A model generated the notes under the pieces. That model ran no database searches. It had not been told where the DNA came from and saw nothing but the letters and a program-made list of their open reading frames with translations. Both the position numbers and the translations under genes were made by a program. Of a stretch of 64,000 bases of DNA, positions 61,756-64,000 are shown piece after piece. The stretch comes from Dokdonia sp. Dokd-P16. GTDB taxonomy: Bacteria; Bacteroidota; Bacteroidia; Flavobacteriales; Flavobacteriaceae. The DNA lies in NCBI RefSeq assembly GCF_003095655.1, contig NZ_CP029151.1:391501-455500 (forward strand), given 5' to 3'. Position 1 is the stretch's first letter; every line of letters starts with the position of its first letter.

Positions 61756-62397
61756 ATGATTTTAGACAAAGAAACGGCAAAAAAAACTGCCGAATTGCTT
61801 TTGCAAATTAATGCAATAAAATTACAACCGCAAGAACCTTTTACATGGGCTTCTGGTTGGCAATCCCCAATTTATTGTGATAACCGCATCACACTATCGT
61901 ATCCTCCTATTAGAAACTACATTCATCAAGAAATGGCAAAGCAGGTAGAAAACATCTACGGCAAGCCAGATGCTATTGTGGGTGTTGCTACAGGAGCTAT
62001 AGGTATTGGTATGCTTGTTGCAGATTATCTCAACGTACCTTTTGCTTATGTACGTCCAGAGCCTAAGAAGCATGGACGTAAAAACCAGATAGAAGGTCAC
62101 CTAGAACCTAACAATACTGTTGTGGTGATAGAAGATCTTATAAGCACAGGTAAGAGTAGCCTTATGGCAGTAGAAGCTCTTAAAAATTCTAACATGACGG
62201 TAAAAGGGATGCTTGCCATCTTTACCTACGGTTTTGATACCGCTACTCAGAATTTTGAAGAAGCTGGAGTTACACTCAACACACTTAGTGATTACTCTCA
62301 TTTACTACTACAAGCTAGGGACACAAATTTTATTACCGAAGCACAACAAGAAACGCTAGAAAACTGGCGTAAAAGCCCATCAACCTGGGAAAAATAA
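61756..62397 (+). CDS. pyrE: Orotate phosphoribosyltransferase
   Basis: A 213-residue pyrimidine enzyme. The PRPP motif VVVIEDLISTGKSS (about 118-131) and YVRPEPKKHGRKNQIEG (about 98-114) are intact. I choose ATG 61756 (MILDKETAKK) over 61717, which would extend into the divergent Nudix gene. Only 7 bp separate the two start codons. Confidence 0.95.
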   Translation: MILDKETAKKTAELLLQINAIKLQPQEPFTWASGWQSPIYCDNRITLSYPPIRNYIHQEMAKQVENIYGKPDAIVGVATGAIGIGMLVADYLNVPFAYVRPEPKKHGRKNQIEGHLEPNNTVVVIEDLISTGKSSLMAVEALKNSNMTVKGMLAIFTYGFDTATQNFEEAGVTLNTLSDYSHLLLQARDTNFITEAQQETLENWRKSPSTWEK

Positions 62398-62413
62398 TAT
62401 TAAATAAACCTAA

Positions 62414-62806
62414 ATGAATTTAGAAAGCCCTGTAAAGACGCTCAACAAGTCACAAGAAGAAGTTTATAATTTCTTAATGAACATTGAGAACTTCGAAAAA
62501 TTAATGCCAGAAAATACTAAGTTTGAAAAGATAAGCGACACACGTTTCCTTTTTGGACTTAAAGGAATGCCAGAAATAGTACTAGACCTTAAGGAAGGAA
62601 TTCCTCATAGTAAAGTAGTACTAGGAGCAGCAAGTGACAAAATACCTTTCCAACTCACTGCAGATATTAAAGAACTAGCAGTAGATAAAACTGAGGTACA
62701 ACTTCATTTTGAAGGAGAATTTAACGCCATGATGGCGATGATGGTTAAAGGACCTATCACAAAATTTATAGGTACACTTTCTGATAATATGGATGTTATT
62801 GCATAA
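62414..62806 (+). CDS. SRPBCC/START-like domain protein
   Basis: A 130-residue single-domain protein with the helix-grip pattern: KTLNKSQEEVYNFLMNIENFEKLMP at the N-terminus and a long C-terminal helix (FNAMMAMMVKGPITKFIGTLSDNM). It probably binds a small hydrophobic ligand. It is 16 bp after pyrE and likely in the same transcript. Function is unknown. Confidence 0.8.
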   Translation: MNLESPVKTLNKSQEEVYNFLMNIENFEKLMPENTKFEKISDTRFLFGLKGMPEIVLDLKEGIPHSKVVLGAASDKIPFQLTADIKELAVDKTEVQLHFEGEFNAMMAMMVKGPITKFIGTLSDNMDVIA

Positions 62807-62841
62807 AGCAGTTTAAATTCAATATTTCGCAAAAATCAAAG

Positions 62842-62884
62842 AAGTCCTACAATCTTGAGCAATCTCGATGGTAGGACTTTTTTA
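62842..62884 (+). terminator. Terminator of pyrE operon
   Basis: 9-bp stem AAGTCCTAC/GTAGGACTT (62842-62850 with 62871-62879), 20-nt loop, and T tract. Confidence 0.8.
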
Positions 62885-62916
62885 TATGCTTATTTTTACA
62901 TAATAAATTCAATAAT

Positions 62917-63762
62917 ATGGCAGACATAGAGAAGCTAGAAGCATTTGTAACCCAAGTGCGTAGAGATATCGTACGACAAGTACACAAAGTAAGTTCTGGA
63001 CACCCAGGCGGATCATTAGGATGTGCCGAATTTATTTCGGTTCTCTATCAAGAGCTTATGGAACGTAAAGAAGGATTTGATATGGACGGTATAGGAGAAG
63101 ATCTTTTCTTCCTTTCTAACGGTCATATCTCTCCAGTTTTCTATAGTGTATTAGCTCGTTCTGGATATTTTCCAGTGGAAGAACTTAACACTTTTAGATT
63201 ACTTAACTCTAGACTACAAGGACACCCTACTACGCATGAAGGGCTACCTGGAGTGCGTATCGCATCTGGATCACTAGGTCAAGGATTAAGTGTTGCAGTA
63301 GGTGCAGCTCAAGCAAAAAAACTCAATAAAGACAACCACACTATCTATACCTTAATGGGAGATGGCGAATTGCAAGAAGGTCAAAACTGGGAAGCAATAA
63401 TGTATGCTTCGGCAAAAAAGGTTGATAATATTATAGCTACCGTAGATCTTAATGGACAGCAGATAGATGGTAGCACAGACCACGTATTAAACATGGGAAG
63501 CGTGCGTGCAAAATTTGAAGCTTTCGGGTGGATTGTTCTTGATATTGAGCAAGGAAATGACGTAGAAGCTATTGTAAAAGGAATGAATCAAGCCAAGGAT
63601 CTTTCTGGAAACGGAAAACCAGTTTGTGTATTATTACACACAATCATGGGTAATGGTGTAGACTTTATGATGGGCACCCACGCGTGGCATGGTAAAGCTC
63701 CTAATGATGAGCAACTCGCGAGTGCTCTAGAACAGAATCCAGCAACTTTAGGCGATTACTAA
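62917..63762 (+). CDS. Transketolase, N-terminal subunit
   Basis: A 281-residue TPP-binding half. Key parts are KVSSGHPGGSLGCAEFI (about 21-37), LSNGHISPVFYSV and the TPP/Mg motif GDGELQEGQNWEA (about 148-160). Transketolase is split into two genes here, as in many Bacteroidota and archaea; the C-terminal half follows after 48 bp. It acts in the pentose phosphate pathway. Confidence 0.95.
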   Translation: MADIEKLEAFVTQVRRDIVRQVHKVSSGHPGGSLGCAEFISVLYQELMERKEGFDMDGIGEDLFFLSNGHISPVFYSVLARSGYFPVEELNTFRLLNSRLQGHPTTHEGLPGVRIASGSLGQGLSVAVGAAQAKKLNKDNHTIYTLMGDGELQEGQNWEAIMYASAKKVDNIIATVDLNGQQIDGSTDHVLNMGSVRAKFEAFGWIVLDIEQGNDVEAIVKGMNQAKDLSGNGKPVCVLLHTIMGNGVDFMMGTHAWHGKAPNDEQLASALEQNPATLGDY

Positions 63763-63780
63763 ACCTTTTTCTTATTACGC

Positions 63781-63790
63781 TTTCGCGAAA
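63781..63790. repeat. Iterated palindrome, copy 21
   Basis: Between the two transketolase subunit genes; extended form TACGCTTTCGCGAAAGCGTA. Confidence 0.9.
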
Positions 63791-63810
63791 GCGTACCAAA
63801 AATCACTACA

Positions 63811-64000
63811 ATGAAAACATACGAAAATACAGGCAGTAAGGATACAAGATCAGGTTTTGGAGCAGGAATGACAGAATTAGGAAGAACAAATCCTAATGTG
63901 GTTTCTCTTTGTGCAGATCTTATAGGTTCTCTAAAAATACAGACGTTTATAGATGAAAATCCAGAACGTTTTTTCCAAATAGGAATTGCCGAAGCAAATA
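63811..64000 (+). CDS. Transketolase, C-terminal subunit (partial)
   Basis: The first 63 codons are visible: MKTYENTGSKDTRSGFGAGM, then ELGRTNPNVVSLCADLIGSLK and FFQIGIAEAN, the pyrimidine-binding half of transketolase with the conserved Glu region. The gene runs off the end of the window. It is paired with the N-terminal subunit upstream. Confidence 0.93.
   Translation, partial: MKTYENTGSKDTRSGFGAGMTELGRTNPNVVSLCADLIGSLKIQTFIDENPERFFQIGIAEAN

Overview
The window is a 64-kb chromosomal segment of a marine-type Flavobacteriaceae bacterium (Bacteroidota). This follows from the TAnnTTTG-type promoter boxes, a type IX secretion C-terminal domain, a Bacteroidota-type ribosomal protein bTHX, a tmRNA encoding the tag GENNYALAA, and low GC content. 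A 10-bp palindrome (TTTCGCGAAA, usually extended to GCTTTCGCGAAAGC) occurs 21 times, in genes and between them. My guess at genus (Dokdonia/Krokinobacter-like) rests on general resemblance and is not proven here.

Layout. 0-5.5 kb: SDR epimerase, a saccharopine/alanine dehydrogenase-like enzyme, tmRNA, two small proteins, and a HAD phosphatase with a sugar/alditol oxidase-like flavoenzyme. 5.9-9.9 kb: a TPR histidine kinase and response regulator, followed by four tandem, structurally conserved putative small RNAs. Each has the same 41-bp promoter module, and a fifth copy of the module drives a lipoprotein gene. 10.4-19.8 kb: a MoxR/DUF58/BatA-type membrane-stress operon on the minus strand, split by two 116-bp palindromic repeats. 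19.9-22.9 kb: the TldE/TldD protease pair. 23.0-30.9 kb: a 1970-residue T9SS surface protein with 17 HYR-type repeats, sitting between a truncated copy and an intact copy of the same aldose-epimerase gene. 31-35 kb: ion homeostasis genes (CPA1-type antiporter, ZIP-like, RCK_C, PepSY). 36-39.5 kb: a PhoX-like lipoprotein and a di-haem peroxidase. 39.5-43 kb: rhodanese/MBL sulfur genes and thioredoxins. 43-44.2 kb: MarR and YceI. 44.2-52.4 kb: a complete trp operon (EG-x-DC-y-FB-z-A) behind a recognisable Trp attenuator. 52.5-64 kb: housekeeping genes (coaD, ddl, PASTA protein, rluD, yaaA, bTHX, UDG-like, M14 peptidase, Nudix, pyrE, split transketolase).

The strongest candidate for an undescribed system is the 5.9-9.5 kb locus: a two-component system next to an array of sRNA genes whose promoters share a GG-N4-CCGTA box exactly 22 bp from a TAnnYTT(G/A) box. 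The hairpins keep their shape through compensatory changes and share an exposed loop (GCTAGGGGTTT in three of the four). This resembles a phosphorelay-controlled multi-sRNA regulon (a Qrr-like logic), but I do not recognise the RNA family. The other notable items are the iterated palindrome, the trp attenuator, the GIY-YIG/palindrome insertion between trpB and trpA, and the recombinant-looking adhesin locus.
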